A stretch of DNA of 5,012 nucleotides from Clostridiales bacterium (GTDB taxonomy: Bacteria; Bacillota; Clostridia; Oscillospirales; Acutalibacteraceae): contig DXVY01000153.1 of the NCBI GenBank assembly GCA_019417145.1, forward strand, positions 1-5,012. The letters run 5' to 3'. The notes under the pieces are model-generated. The model was not told where the DNA came from and searched no databases. It saw only the letters and a list, made by a program, of their open reading frames with translations. Numbering within the stretch: position 1 is the first letter of the stretch; each line of letters opens with the position of its first letter. The position numbers were made by a program, and so were the translations under genes. Positions 1 through 5,012 of the stretch are shown here, in pieces.

Positions 1-2
1 TC

Positions 3-1499
3 CAGTGGCTGTATTTCGCCTATCTGGCCGCCGTCAAGGAACAGAACGGCGCGGCCATGTCCCTGGGCCGCACCTCTACCTTTTTAGACATTTACGCCCA
101 GCGGGACCTGGCGGCCGGGCGGTACACCGAGACGCAAATCCAGGAATTTGTGGATCATTTCATCATGAAGCTGCGTATGGTCCGTTTCCTGCGCACCCCC
201 TCCTATGACGAGCTGTTCTCCGGCGATCCCACCTGGGTTACCGAATCCATCGGCGGTATGACCACCGACGGCCGCTCCATGGTCACCAAGATGAGCTTCC
301 GGTATCTGCACACCTTGACCAATTTAGGCCCCGCCCCCGAACCCAACCTGACCATCCTTTGGAGCGAACGGTTGCCGGCCGCCTTTAAAAATTATTGCGC
401 CGAAATGTCCATCCGGACCTCCTCCATTCAATATGAGAGCGACGAGCTCATGCGGGAGAAGTTCGGCGATGACTACGGCATCGCCTGCTGCGTGTCGGCA
501 ATGCGCATCGGCAAACAAATGCAGTTCTTCGGCGCCAGGGCCAATCTGGCCAAGGCCCTGCTCTACGCCATCAACGGCGGCCGGGACGAGGTTTCCGGCG
601 AACAGGTGGCCCCCAAGTTCTTGGCCTGCCGGGGCAATGTGCTGGATTACAACGACGTGGTGGAAAAGTTCGATTCCATCTGCGATTGGCTGGCCAAGCT
701 CTATATCAACACCCTGAACGTCATCCACTATATGCACGACAAATACTGCTATGAACGCATTCAGATGGCCCTCCACGACGAGGAAATCGTCCGCACCTCG
801 GCCTGCGGCATCGCCGGCCTGTCGGTGGTGGCCGACGCCCTCTCGGCCATACGCTACGCCAAGGTGGCTCCCATACGGGACGAACGGGATATTGTGGTAG
901 ACTTTAAAATCGAGGGGGATTATCCCAAGTTTGGCAACAACGATCCCCGGGTGGACGAAATGGCGGTCAATGTGGTGCGTCTGTTTATGAACAAGCTGGC
1001 CGGCCGGCGGACCTACCGCCACTCCAAGCCCACCATGTCCATCCTCACCATTACCTCCAACGTGGTCTACGGGAAAAAGACCGGCTCTACCCCCGACGGC
1101 CGCAAAAAAGGCGAACCCTTCGCCCCCGGCGCCAATCCCATGCATGGCCGGGATTCCAGCGGCTGCGTGGCCTCCATGATGTCGGTGGCTTCTCTGCCCT
1201 ATGATTTCGCCGAGGACGGCATTTCCTACACCTTCTCCATCGTCCCCGACGCATTGGGCCGCACGGACGAGGACAAGGATAAAAACCTGGTAGGCCTCTT
1301 GGATGGTTACTTCCGGGAGGGCGGCCACCATATCAACGTAAACGTTTTGCAGCGGGACGTGTTGTTGGACGCCATGGACCATCCGGAAAAATATCCCCAG
1401 CTCACCATCCGGGTCTCCGGCTATGCGGTCAACTTCATCAAGCTCACCAGGGAGCAGCAGCTGGATGTGATCAACCGAACCTTCCACACCCGTTTTTAG
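3..1499 (+). CDS. pflB: Pyruvate formate-lyase (formate C-acetyltransferase), C-terminal part, 5' end outside window
   Basis: PflB is the cytoplasmic glycyl-radical enzyme that converts pyruvate plus CoA to acetyl-CoA plus formate in anaerobic fermentation. The frame is open from the first bases (QWLYFAYLAAVKEQNGAA precedes the first in-window ATG at 57), so that ATG is internal and about a third of the protein lies to the left. The 498 visible residues include the catalytic Cys-Cys pair in GIACCVSAM (codons 486-491) and the glycyl-radical loop RVSGYAV (Gly codon 1419-1421). The 25 residues after that glycine match the C-terminal tail length known for E. coli PflB, so the 3' end is complete. 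The adjacent Cys pair and the activase gene downstream argue for a true PFL rather than a diol dehydratase or another glycyl-radical relative. No frameshift or missing key residue is seen. Its stop faces the stop of the minus-strand XRE gene. Confidence 0.97.
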   Translation, partial: QWLYFAYLAAVKEQNGAAMSLGRTSTFLDIYAQRDLAAGRYTETQIQEFVDHFIMKLRMVRFLRTPSYDELFSGDPTWVTESIGGMTTDGRSMVTKMSFRYLHTLTNLGPAPEPNLTILWSERLPAAFKNYCAEMSIRTSSIQYESDELMREKFGDDYGIACCVSAMRIGKQMQFFGARANLAKALLYAINGGRDEVSGEQVAPKFLACRGNVLDYNDVVEKFDSICDWLAKLYINTLNVIHYMHDKYCYERIQMALHDEEIVRTSACGIAGLSVVADALSAIRYAKVAPIRDERDIVVDFKIEGDYPKFGNNDPRVDEMAVNVVRLFMNKLAGRRTYRHSKPTMSILTITSNVVYGKKTGSTPDGRKKGEPFAPGANPMHGRDSSGCVASMMSVASLPYDFAEDGISYTFSIVPDALGRTDEDKDKNLVGLLDGYFREGGHHINVNVLQRDVLLDAMDHPEKYPQLTIRVSGYAVNFIKLTREQQLDVINRTFHTRF

Positions 1500-1506
1500 A
1501 CCAATC

Positions 1507-1537
1507 AAAAAACGGCCGGGGCGTTCTGCTCCGGCCG
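1507..1537 (-). terminator. Rho-independent terminator of the XRE gene, possibly shared with pflB
   Basis: A 10-bp stem (1513-1522 with 1528-1537, one G-T wobble) closes on the 5-base loop GTTCT. Read on the minus strand it is followed directly by six T (A-run 1507-1512), the classic intrinsic terminator layout, about 20 bases past the XRE stop. On the plus strand only a weak TTTAT follows, after a 4-base gap, so termination of pflB here is possible but less efficient. The hairpin lies between two convergent stops. Confidence 0.85.
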
Positions 1538-1557
1538 CGGCTTTATCCAAATGTTGG

Positions 1558-1767
1558 TTACAGTCTTCTGGGATCATCGGTCTGTCCCAACAGATAGTCG
1601 ATGGAAACATTATAGAAGCGGGACAGTTTAATGAGCACCTGCGTGGGAATATCGTTTTCACCGGTTTCATATTTGGAATAACCGGTCTGGGACATATTGA
1701 GTATTTCGCCCACCTGCTTTTGGGTTAGATCCTTGTCCTCCCTCAGGTCACGCAGTCTCGGATACAC
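1558..1767 (-). CDS. XRE-family helix-turn-helix transcriptional regulator (69 aa)
   Basis: This is a minimal Cro/CI-type DNA-binding protein consisting of little more than one HTH_3 domain. From GTG at 1767 it starts MYPRLRDLREDKDLTQKQVG. The recognisable helices are TQKQVGEILN (residues 15-24) and QTGYSKYETG (27-36), followed by IPTQVLIKLSRFYNVSIDYL, the usual last two helices ending in a 'DYLLG' cap. Such proteins bind palindromic operators as dimers and often repress their own promoter. The GTG at 1767 is preferred: AGAGG (1780-1776) lies 8 bases upstream, whereas an in-frame GTG at 1776 would be part of that ribosome binding site. The gene is transcribed away from the 93-residue gene, and two palindromes lie between them. 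Base composition is AT-richer than pflB (25 of 60 GC in 1621-1680). Its target genes are unknown. Confidence 0.92.
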   Translation of the reverse strand: MYPRLRDLREDKDLTQKQVGEILNMSQTGYSKYETGENDIPTQVLIKLSRFYNVSIDYLLGQTDDPRRL

Positions 1768-1770
1768 ACA

Positions 1771-1780
1771 GATCACCTCT
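1771..1780 (-). promoter_or_regulatory. Ribosome binding site that decides the XRE start
   Basis: The minus strand reads AGAGGTGATC, matching the extended anti-Shine-Dalgarno complement (AGGAGGTGATC) of Gram-positive 16S rRNA. AGAGG ends 8 bases before GTG 1767, which fixes that codon as the start. The same 9-mer GAGGTGATC precedes the divergent gene at 1847-1855. Confidence 0.75.
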
Positions 1781-1795
1781 CAATTAGCATGCATG

Positions 1796-1810
1796 AATCT
1801 AAATCAGATT
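1796..1810. promoter_or_regulatory. Palindromic operator-like site O1
   Basis: AATCT-AAATC-AGATT is an inverted repeat with perfect 5-bp arms and a 5-bp centre. It lies on the XRE side of the divergent intergenic region, upstream of the XRE ribosome binding site and over a weak candidate -10 of that gene. In the same orientation it differs from O2 at only two positions, which change together and preserve the symmetry. Binding by the XRE protein is inferred from position and symmetry only. Confidence 0.7.
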
Positions 1811-1822
1811 ATTGCCGATCAA
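1796..1822 (-). promoter_or_regulatory. Weak candidate promoter for the XRE gene
   Basis: On the minus strand TTGATC (1822-1817) is followed after 15 bases by TAGATT (1801-1796). The spacing is short and the -10 matches at only 4 of 6 positions, so this is tentative. Its -10 would be covered by palindrome O1, as expected for autorepression. Confidence 0.3.
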
Positions 1823-1840
1823 CCTGATTTAGGTTAGAAT
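1812..1840 (+). promoter_or_regulatory. Sigma-A type promoter of the 93-aa gene, with operator in the spacer
   Basis: TTGCCG (1812-1817, 4/6) and TAGAAT (1835-1840, 5/6) are separated by exactly 17 bases. Palindrome O2 (1821-1835) fills most of the spacer and touches the -10, a classic arrangement for repression by blocking RNA polymerase. Transcription would start near 1847, giving a leader of only about 13 bases. Confidence 0.6.
1821..1835. promoter_or_regulatory. Palindromic operator-like site O2
   Basis: AACCT-GATTT-AGGTT is an inverted repeat with perfect 5-bp arms and a 5-bp centre. Its reverse complement, AACCTAAATCAGGTT, matches O1 at 13 of 15 positions including the central AAATC, so the two sites are inverted copies with consensus AAYCTAAATCAGRTT. 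Centres are 25 bp apart. It lies between the -35 and -10 of the plus-strand promoter. Confidence 0.75.
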
Positions 1841-1846
1841 ATTTTT

Positions 1847-1855
1847 GAGGTGATC
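1847..1855 (+). promoter_or_regulatory. Extended ribosome binding site of the 93-aa gene
   Basis: GAGGTGATC matches the extended 16S complement; the GAGG core ends 9 bases before ATG 1860. This supports that ATG and shows that the small gene is meant to be translated. It nearly coincides with the predicted transcription start, so the 5' leader would consist of little beyond the binding site. Confidence 0.7.
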
Positions 1856-1859
1856 AAAA

Positions 1860-2141
1860 ATGTTTGCAGATCTTGATAGCTTATTGACCGATATCTTCAA
1901 AAATATCAATACTTTATTGAAAGTGCACCATTACACCGTGACAAATTTGTCAAAAGAAACAGAAATTGCAGAACACCTACTGAACGATTTTCTAACCGGC
2001 AGAAATCTGCACGCTCTGGATCTGGACGAATATATTAGTATTTCTTATGTTTTAAAAATCCCGCTCAACTGGATCTTCATGCCGCACGGCATGCTGAAAG
2101 AGGCGCTGCGGGAAAACAACCTCGACGCCGATCCAACATGA
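1860..2141 (+). CDS. Small protein with diverged XRE-like helix-turn-helix (93 aa), function unknown
   Basis: I do not recognise a named family. Residues about 14-73 follow the XRE spacing pattern: a first helix NINTLLKVHHYT, then VTNLSKETEIAEHLLNDF where helices 2 and 3 would be (about 27-45), TGR, and LDEYISISYVLKIPLNWIF resembling the closing helices. The usual 'TQ..LA' signature is lost, so DNA binding is uncertain. It could instead be a dimerisation partner or antagonist of the neighbouring XRE protein. Support for a real gene: a strong ribosome binding site, a promoter-like element just upstream, and no competing frame. GC is low at the start (17 of 60 in 1861-1920) against 41 of 60 in pflB 541-600, which fits a horizontally acquired or regulatory segment. 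The last residues, after MLKEALRE, look like a polar tail. Confidence 0.75.
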   Translation: MFADLDSLLTDIFKNINTLLKVHHYTVTNLSKETEIAEHLLNDFLTGRNLHALDLDEYISISYVLKIPLNWIFMPHGMLKEALRENNLDADPT

Positions 2142-2156
2142 AACGCGGACGCGTTT
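2141..2156 (+). terminator. Small hairpin after the 93-aa gene, possible weak terminator
   Basis: AAACGC and GCGTTT (2141-2146, 2151-2156) form a 6-bp stem around GGAC, overlapping the last base of the stop codon and followed by ATTATA. The stem is short and there is no proper T-run, so termination would be weak. It could equally be an operator-like palindrome. Confidence 0.3.
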
Positions 2157-2214
2157 ATTATACTTGGTCGGCCCGATTTTGGTACCGTCTTGCGTCTTTT
2201 AACGGCAAACGTCC

Positions 2215-2240
2215 TATACAATCGTCAATGAAGGAGGAGG
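2215..2240 (+). promoter_or_regulatory. Candidate -10 and strong ribosome binding site of pflA
   Basis: TATACAAT (2215-2222) resembles a -10 (TACAAT, 5/6) but no convincing -35 stands at 16-18 bases; TTGCGT (2190-2195) lies 19 bases before TATACA. The ribosome binding site AAGGAGGAGG (2231-2240) is certain and serves either ATG 2242 or ATG 2248. pflA could also be read through from the 93-aa gene. Confidence 0.4.
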
Positions 2241-2241
2241 T

Positions 2242-2985
2242 ATGTCTATGTCCTCATCCCCAAGCGTCACAGGAAGGATTCATTCGGTGGAAACCTTCGG
2301 CGCATTGGACGGCCCGGGCATTCGTTATGTGGTTTTTTTACAGGGGTGCCCTCTTCGCTGCCTTTATTGTCACAACCCCGACGCCCTGTGCTTTACCGAC
2401 GGGACCGAAAAGACAGCGAAAGAGGTGGTAGAGGAGATTGTCCGGTACAAATCCTTTATCCAATCCGGCGGGGTGACTCTTTCAGGCGGGGAGCCGCTGG
2501 CCCAGCCCGCTTTTGCATTGGAGATCCTGCGGCGCTGTCAGGAACAGGGGCTGCATGTAGCCATCGATACCTCGGGCGGCGTGGAACTGGAATTCTGCCG
2601 TCCCGTAGTGGAGGAGGCGGACCTGTTGCTTCTGGACATCAAGGCGCTGGACGACGGGCTCTGCCGCAAGCTTACCGGCCGCTCCAATGCAGGGGCCCTG
2701 CGCATATTGGATGAAAGGCAGCGTCTGGGCCGGCCGGTCTGGATCCGGCACGTGCTGGTGCCCGGCTATACGCTCAGAGAGGACCTATTGGGCGAGCTGG
2801 CTGCCTTTTTGACAGGTTATACTTGCGTGGAACGGGTTGAGCTGCTTCCCTTTCATAAAATGGGCGAGTACAAATGGGAGCAGCTGGGCAGGGCCTACCA
2901 ACTGGCGGATACGCCTCCGCCCACCCCGGATCAGGTGGCGGCCGCCAAAAAACTCTTTTCCCAGCGGGGCTTGCCTGTAAACTGA
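2242..2985 (+). CDS. pflA: Pyruvate formate-lyase activating enzyme (radical SAM), 247 aa
   Basis: PflA uses a [4Fe-4S] cluster and S-adenosylmethionine to make a 5'-deoxyadenosyl radical that abstracts hydrogen from the PflB loop glycine, switching PflB on under anaerobic conditions. The cluster motif CxxxCxxC is at residues 36-43 in QGCPLRCLYCHNPD. The N-terminal GRIHSVETFGALDGPGIRYV is typical of the family. SGGEP (81-85) contacts the SAM methionine end, and LLDIK (130-134), RHVLVPGYT (169-177) and PFHKMGEYKW (203-212) are the usual later motifs. Length equals the family norm (about 245). No extra ferredoxin domain is inserted after the cluster motif, which separates it from the activases of other glycyl-radical enzymes. 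ATG 2242 is chosen for its AAGGAGGAGG; ATG 2248, two codons on, is an equally reasonable start. It is not directly behind pflB but separated from it by about 740 bases holding the divergent regulator pair. Confidence 0.96.
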   Translation: MSMSSSPSVTGRIHSVETFGALDGPGIRYVVFLQGCPLRCLYCHNPDALCFTDGTEKTAKEVVEEIVRYKSFIQSGGVTLSGGEPLAQPAFALEILRRCQEQGLHVAIDTSGGVELEFCRPVVEEADLLLLDIKALDDGLCRKLTGRSNAGALRILDERQRLGRPVWIRHVLVPGYTLREDLLGELAAFLTGYTCVERVELLPFHKMGEYKWEQLGRAYQLADTPPPTPDQVAAAKKLFSQRGLPVN

Positions 2986-3132
2986 GGCTAACAACAATTT
3001 CCCTTTCTTGGCTCCCGCTCGCCAATGGGGGCTTGGCAGAAACGGGCTTTTGCCCTATACTATAAAAAGGGCGCTCGCCGTATTGAAATATGTGGCAAAG
3101 CGGGCGAATCTGTTAGCAAAGGACCGAGCCAT
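2986..3132 (+). promoter_or_regulatory. Intergenic leader with promoter TTGGCA-17-TATACT
   Basis: TTGGCA (3033-3038, 5/6) and TATACT (3056-3061, 5/6) are exactly 17 bases apart, the best promoter in the window. Transcription should begin near 3068, leaving a leader of about 65 bases before ATG 3133. The spacer carries the small palindrome GGGC-TTTT-GCCC (3044-3055). Upstream, three copies of a 5-base element alternate in orientation (TTGGC 3008, GCCAA 3021, TTGGC 3033), so GCCAA could pair with either neighbour. No clear T-tailed terminator for pflA is visible. The promoter likely drives the DUF454-yaaA-bcp-phosphatase run. Confidence 0.7.
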
Positions 3133-3507
3133 ATGCGTCTGATCTATCTGCTGGTGGGTGTTTTCTTCGTGGGGCTGGGCGCCGTAGGCGCAGCCCTGCC
3201 GGTGCTGCCCACCGTTCCCTTTTTGCTCATATCCGCCTTCTGCTTTTCTCGCAGCTCCCGCAGGGTAGATGACTGGTTCCGGTCCACCTGGCTGTACAGG
3301 CGACACCTTGCGGCTTTCATGACCCATCGGTCCATGCTGCTGCGAACCAAGATTCTTCTGCTAGCCTTTACCACTCTTTTGCTGGCCTTTTTGTTTATAA
3401 CCATCGACAACCTGCCTCTGCGCATCCTGCTTCCCCTGATTTCGGCCGGCCAATACGCCTGCTTCATCTTCTGGATCAGGACCCGCCGGCCGGGTGACCC
3501 GGAATAA
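3133..3507 (+). CDS. DUF454 / YbaN-type small membrane protein (124 aa)
   Basis: This is a member of the DUF454 (YbaN-like) inner-membrane protein family, whose function is not established. It opens MRLIYLLVGVFFVGLGAVGA and continues into the family hallmark LPVLPTVPFLLISAFCFSRS (residues 22-41). A polar stretch with RRVDDWF and WLYRRHLAAF comes next, then two further hydrophobic segments at about 73-91 and 97-114 and a short charged tail. Length fits the family (about 120-130). ATG 3133 is chosen because AAAGGA (3118-3123) lies 9 bases before it. An upstream in-frame ATG at 3025 would place the promoter inside the gene and add 36 residues unlike the family, so it is rejected. First gene of the probable four-gene transcript; yaaA follows after 18 bases. 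Confidence 0.88.
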   Translation: MRLIYLLVGVFFVGLGAVGAALPVLPTVPFLLISAFCFSRSSRRVDDWFRSTWLYRRHLAAFMTHRSMLLRTKILLLAFTTLLLAFLFITIDNLPLRILLPLISAGQYACFIFWIRTRRPGDPE

Positions 3508-3525
3508 GGAGGTGCGAGGAGGGGT

Positions 3526-4275
3526 ATGAAGCTGCTGATCTCTCCCGCCAAAAAGATGCGGCGGGATCTGGAATTTTTGGAGCCGGAAAACCTGCCGATT
3601 TTCTTGCCTAAAACCGAAAGGCTGCTGGGGTATTTGCGGGGCCTAAGCTATGAGGAGTTACGGAACCTGCTGCGCTGCAATGATCAAATCGCAGGCAGGA
3701 GTTTTCGCCAATATGCGGAAATGGATCTGTATAGGGGGCTTACGCCCGCCTTGCTTGCTTATGACGGCATCCAGTACACCTACATGTCGCCGGGGGTTTT
3801 TACCTACGCCGAGCTGGATTATATTCGCCGTCATTTGCGGATTCTTTCCGGTTTTTACGGTCTGCTCCGTCCCTTTGACGGGGTGGCCCCCTATCGGCTG
3901 GAGATGCAGGCAAAGCTGCGCGCTCCCTTTTGTGAAAGCCTGTACGACTACTGGGGCGAGGATATCTATAAGGGGCTGACGATTGACGACAAGGTTTTGG
4001 TCAACCTGGCGTCCCATGAATACAGCCGGGCCGTGGAACGGTATTTGACCCGCGATATCACCTACATCACCTGCCGGTTCGGCCGTCTTTCGGGCGGGCG
4101 ATTCATAGAAAAGGGCGTGCATGTAAAAATGGCCCGGGGGCAGATGGTTCGGTATCTGGCTGAAAATCAGGTTGTGGAGCCGATGGGGCTAAAAGGCTTT
4201 GACCGCCTGGGCTATTCCTATAACGCCGCCCTGTCGGACGACTGCCATTACTTTTTTACAGATGGAGGAGAATAA
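3526..4275 (+). CDS. yaaA: YaaA family peroxide-stress protein (249 aa)
   Basis: YaaA (DUF328/UPF0246) lowers free intracellular iron during hydrogen peroxide stress in E. coli and so limits Fenton damage; a DNA-binding fold has been reported for it. Family motifs in order are MKLLISPAKKM at the N-terminus, PALLAYDGIQY (74-84), RRHLRILSGFYGLLRPFDG (101-119), APYRLEM (121-127), VLVNLASHEYSRAV (157-170) and VKMARGQMVRYLAENQ (200-215). Length is close to the 258 residues of E. coli YaaA, so it is full length. Two purine-rich stretches precede the ATG: AAGGAGGTG (3506-3514), a perfect match but somewhat far, and GAGGAGGGG (3516-3524), rather close. Its last codons contain the ribosome binding site of the next gene, 2 bases on, suggesting translational coupling with the peroxiredoxin. 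Confidence 0.95.
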   Translation: MKLLISPAKKMRRDLEFLEPENLPIFLPKTERLLGYLRGLSYEELRNLLRCNDQIAGRSFRQYAEMDLYRGLTPALLAYDGIQYTYMSPGVFTYAELDYIRRHLRILSGFYGLLRPFDGVAPYRLEMQAKLRAPFCESLYDYWGEDIYKGLTIDDKVLVNLASHEYSRAVERYLTRDITYITCRFGRLSGGRFIEKGVHVKMARGQMVRYLAENQVVEPMGLKGFDRLGYSYNAALSDDCHYFFTDGGE

Positions 4276-4277
4276 AC

Positions 4278-4742
4278 ATGTTGGAAGTTGGATCCACGGC
4301 GCCGGCCTTTACGCTGCCGGACAAAAACGGTCATCCGGTCAGCCTGTCGGATTTCGCAGGCAGAAAGGTAGTCCTGTATTTCTATCCCCGGGACAATACC
4401 CCCGGCTGTTCCCGTCAGGCTGCGGCCTTTGCAGCGGCCTTTGAAGAATTGGAGGCCATGGGCGCGACGGTCATCGGAATCAGTAAGGACAGCCAGCAAA
4501 GCCACCTGAAATTTGCGGAAAAGTATCATCTTCCCTTTGTCCTGCTATCCGATCCCGAACGACAGGCCATAGAGGCCTACGGTGTCTGGCAGGAGAAAAA
4601 GATGTACGGAAAGGTGAGCTTTGGCGTCGTGCGGACTACCTATCTTATCGACGAGCAAGGCACCATATGCGCGGTGTGGAAAAAAGTCAAACCGGATACC
4701 AACGCCGCGGATGTGCTGGCCTATCTAAAGGAGCAGGGGTAA
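4278..4742 (+). CDS. bcp: Bcp-type thiol peroxidase (peroxiredoxin), 154 aa
   Basis: Bcp/PrxQ-family peroxiredoxins reduce hydrogen peroxide and organic hydroperoxides in the cytoplasm using a reactive cysteine recharged by thioredoxin. Family signs are VGSTAPAFTLPDKNG at the N-terminus, VVLYFYPRDNTPGC with the peroxidatic Cys44 (PxxxTxxC form), VIGISKDSQQSHLKFAEKY (65-83), LPFVLLSDP and the late RTTYLIDEQGTI. Length matches the family (about 150-156). The resolving cysteine that many Bcp proteins carry five residues after the first is replaced by alanine (CSRQAA); the only other cysteine is Cys131 near the C-terminus. It is therefore a 1-Cys enzyme or uses an unusual partner. GGAGGAG (4264-4270) inside the end of yaaA is the ribosome binding site. 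Gap to the next gene is 3 bases. Confidence 0.95.
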   Translation: MLEVGSTAPAFTLPDKNGHPVSLSDFAGRKVVLYFYPRDNTPGCSRQAAAFAAAFEELEAMGATVIGISKDSQQSHLKFAEKYHLPFVLLSDPERQAIEAYGVWQEKKMYGKVSFGVVRTTYLIDEQGTICAVWKKVKPDTNAADVLAYLKEQG

Positions 4743-4745
4743 GCC

Positions 4746-5012
4746 ATGACCAAGATTTTATTTATCTGTCACGGCAATATCTGCCGATCACCTATGGCCG
4801 AATTCGTCATGCGGGATCTGGTGGAAAAAAAGGGGCTGGACGATCGTTTTCACATCGCCTCCGCCGCCACCAGCACCGAAGCGCTGGGTTCGCCGGTCCA
4901 TCCGGGTACGCGCCGTATCCTGACGAGGCTGGGAATCTCCTGCAAAGACAAACGCGCGGTACAGGTCCGGCGGGAAGACTATACGCTCTATGACTATCTG
5001 ATTGTTATGGAC
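4746..5012 (+). CDS. Low-molecular-weight protein tyrosine phosphatase, N-terminal part, 3' end outside window
   Basis: LMW-PTPs are small cytoplasmic phosphatases that remove phosphate from tyrosine (in some members arginine) residues via a cysteinyl-phosphate intermediate. The P-loop CX5R is CHGNICRS at residues 8-15, directly after the first strand MTKILFI, exactly where this family has it. Next come SPMAEFVMRDL, the ASAATSTEALGSPVHPGT segment and LGISCKDKRAVQV, ending YDYLIVMD at the window edge. 89 codons are visible of an expected 150 or so; the catalytic Asp of the 'DP' loop should lie to the right of the window. Start choice: AAAGGAG (4727-4733) 12 bases before ATG 4746, 3 bases after the bcp stop, so probably the same transcript. 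Arsenate reductases of the ArsC/LMW-PTP fold are an alternative, but the HGNICRS loop favours the phosphatase. Confidence 0.93.
   Translation, partial: MTKILFICHGNICRSPMAEFVMRDLVEKKGLDDRFHIASAATSTEALGSPVHPGTRRILTRLGISCKDKRAVQVRREDYTLYDYLIVMD

Noticed and set aside
324..1670. A 448-codon open frame on the minus strand opposite pflB.
   Set aside because: It is the antisense shadow of a GC-rich gene; its translation is low-complexity (His, Gly, Val rich), matches no family and overlaps the XRE gene.
1768..1776. Upstream GTG (1776) as start of the XRE gene, giving 72 aa.
   Set aside because: This GTG is part of the AGAGGTGATC ribosome binding site; GTG 1767 has correct spacing and gives the usual MYPR/LRDLRE start.
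2138..2431. Open frame starting in the overlap with the 93-aa gene stop and running into pflA.
   Set aside because: The frame overlaps pflA by almost 200 bases in another phase, has no domain pattern, and the conserved CxxxCxxC reading is in the pflA frame.
3025..3132. Longer start for the DUF454 protein at ATG 3025.
   Set aside because: No ribosome binding site, it would contain the promoter TTGGCA-17-TATACT, and the extra 36 residues do not resemble the family; ATG 3133 has AAAGGA at good spacing.
3490..3502. CCGGGTGACCCGG palindrome at the end of the DUF454 gene.
   Set aside because: A 5-bp stem in GC-rich coding sequence with no T-run; common by chance at this composition.
1..5012. CRISPR arrays, tRNA genes, insertion sequences or long repeats.
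   Set aside because: I saw no periodic repeats, cloverleaf-like segments, transposase motifs or long terminal inverted repeats anywhere in the window.

Overview
The window looks like chromosomal DNA of an anaerobic, moderately GC-rich Firmicute, probably a clostridium of the Oscillospiraceae/Ruminococcaceae type. This is inferred from the oxygen-sensitive pyruvate formate-lyase system, strong AGGAGG-type ribosome binding sites complementary to a Gram-positive 16S tail, and the general look of the proteins. No rRNA or other taxonomic marker is present, so the family-level placement is a guess.

Left part (1-1540): the C-terminal two thirds of pyruvate formate-lyase (pflB), open at the left edge, with the Cys-Cys active site and the glycyl-radical loop intact. 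It converges on a small minus-strand XRE repressor gene. A GC-rich hairpin lies between the two stops; its T-run faces the repressor gene, so it is mainly that gene's terminator.

Centre (1558-2141): a divergent pair of small, AT-richer genes. One is a clear XRE-family regulator (minus strand); the other is an unrecognised 93-residue protein with a diverged XRE-like helix-turn-helix pattern (plus strand). Their shared intergenic region holds two 15-bp palindromes that are near copies of each other, with paired (compensatory) differences. One sits exactly between the -35 and -10 of the plus-strand promoter. This is the most interesting structure in the window: a compact divergent switch lying between pflB and its activase gene.

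Right part (2242-5012): pflA, the radical-SAM activating enzyme that installs the glycyl radical on PflB. Then comes a well-formed promoter (TTGGCA-17-TATACT) and a tight run of four genes: a DUF454/YbaN-type small membrane protein, yaaA (peroxide-stress/iron protein), a Bcp-type peroxiredoxin, and the start of a low-molecular-weight protein tyrosine phosphatase that runs off the right edge. Spacings of 18, 2 and 3 bases suggest one transcript. A plausible reading is a fermentation module (PflB/PflA) beside peroxide-defence genes, with a small regulatory switch between pflB and pflA. Whether the switch controls pfl is not shown by the sequence.
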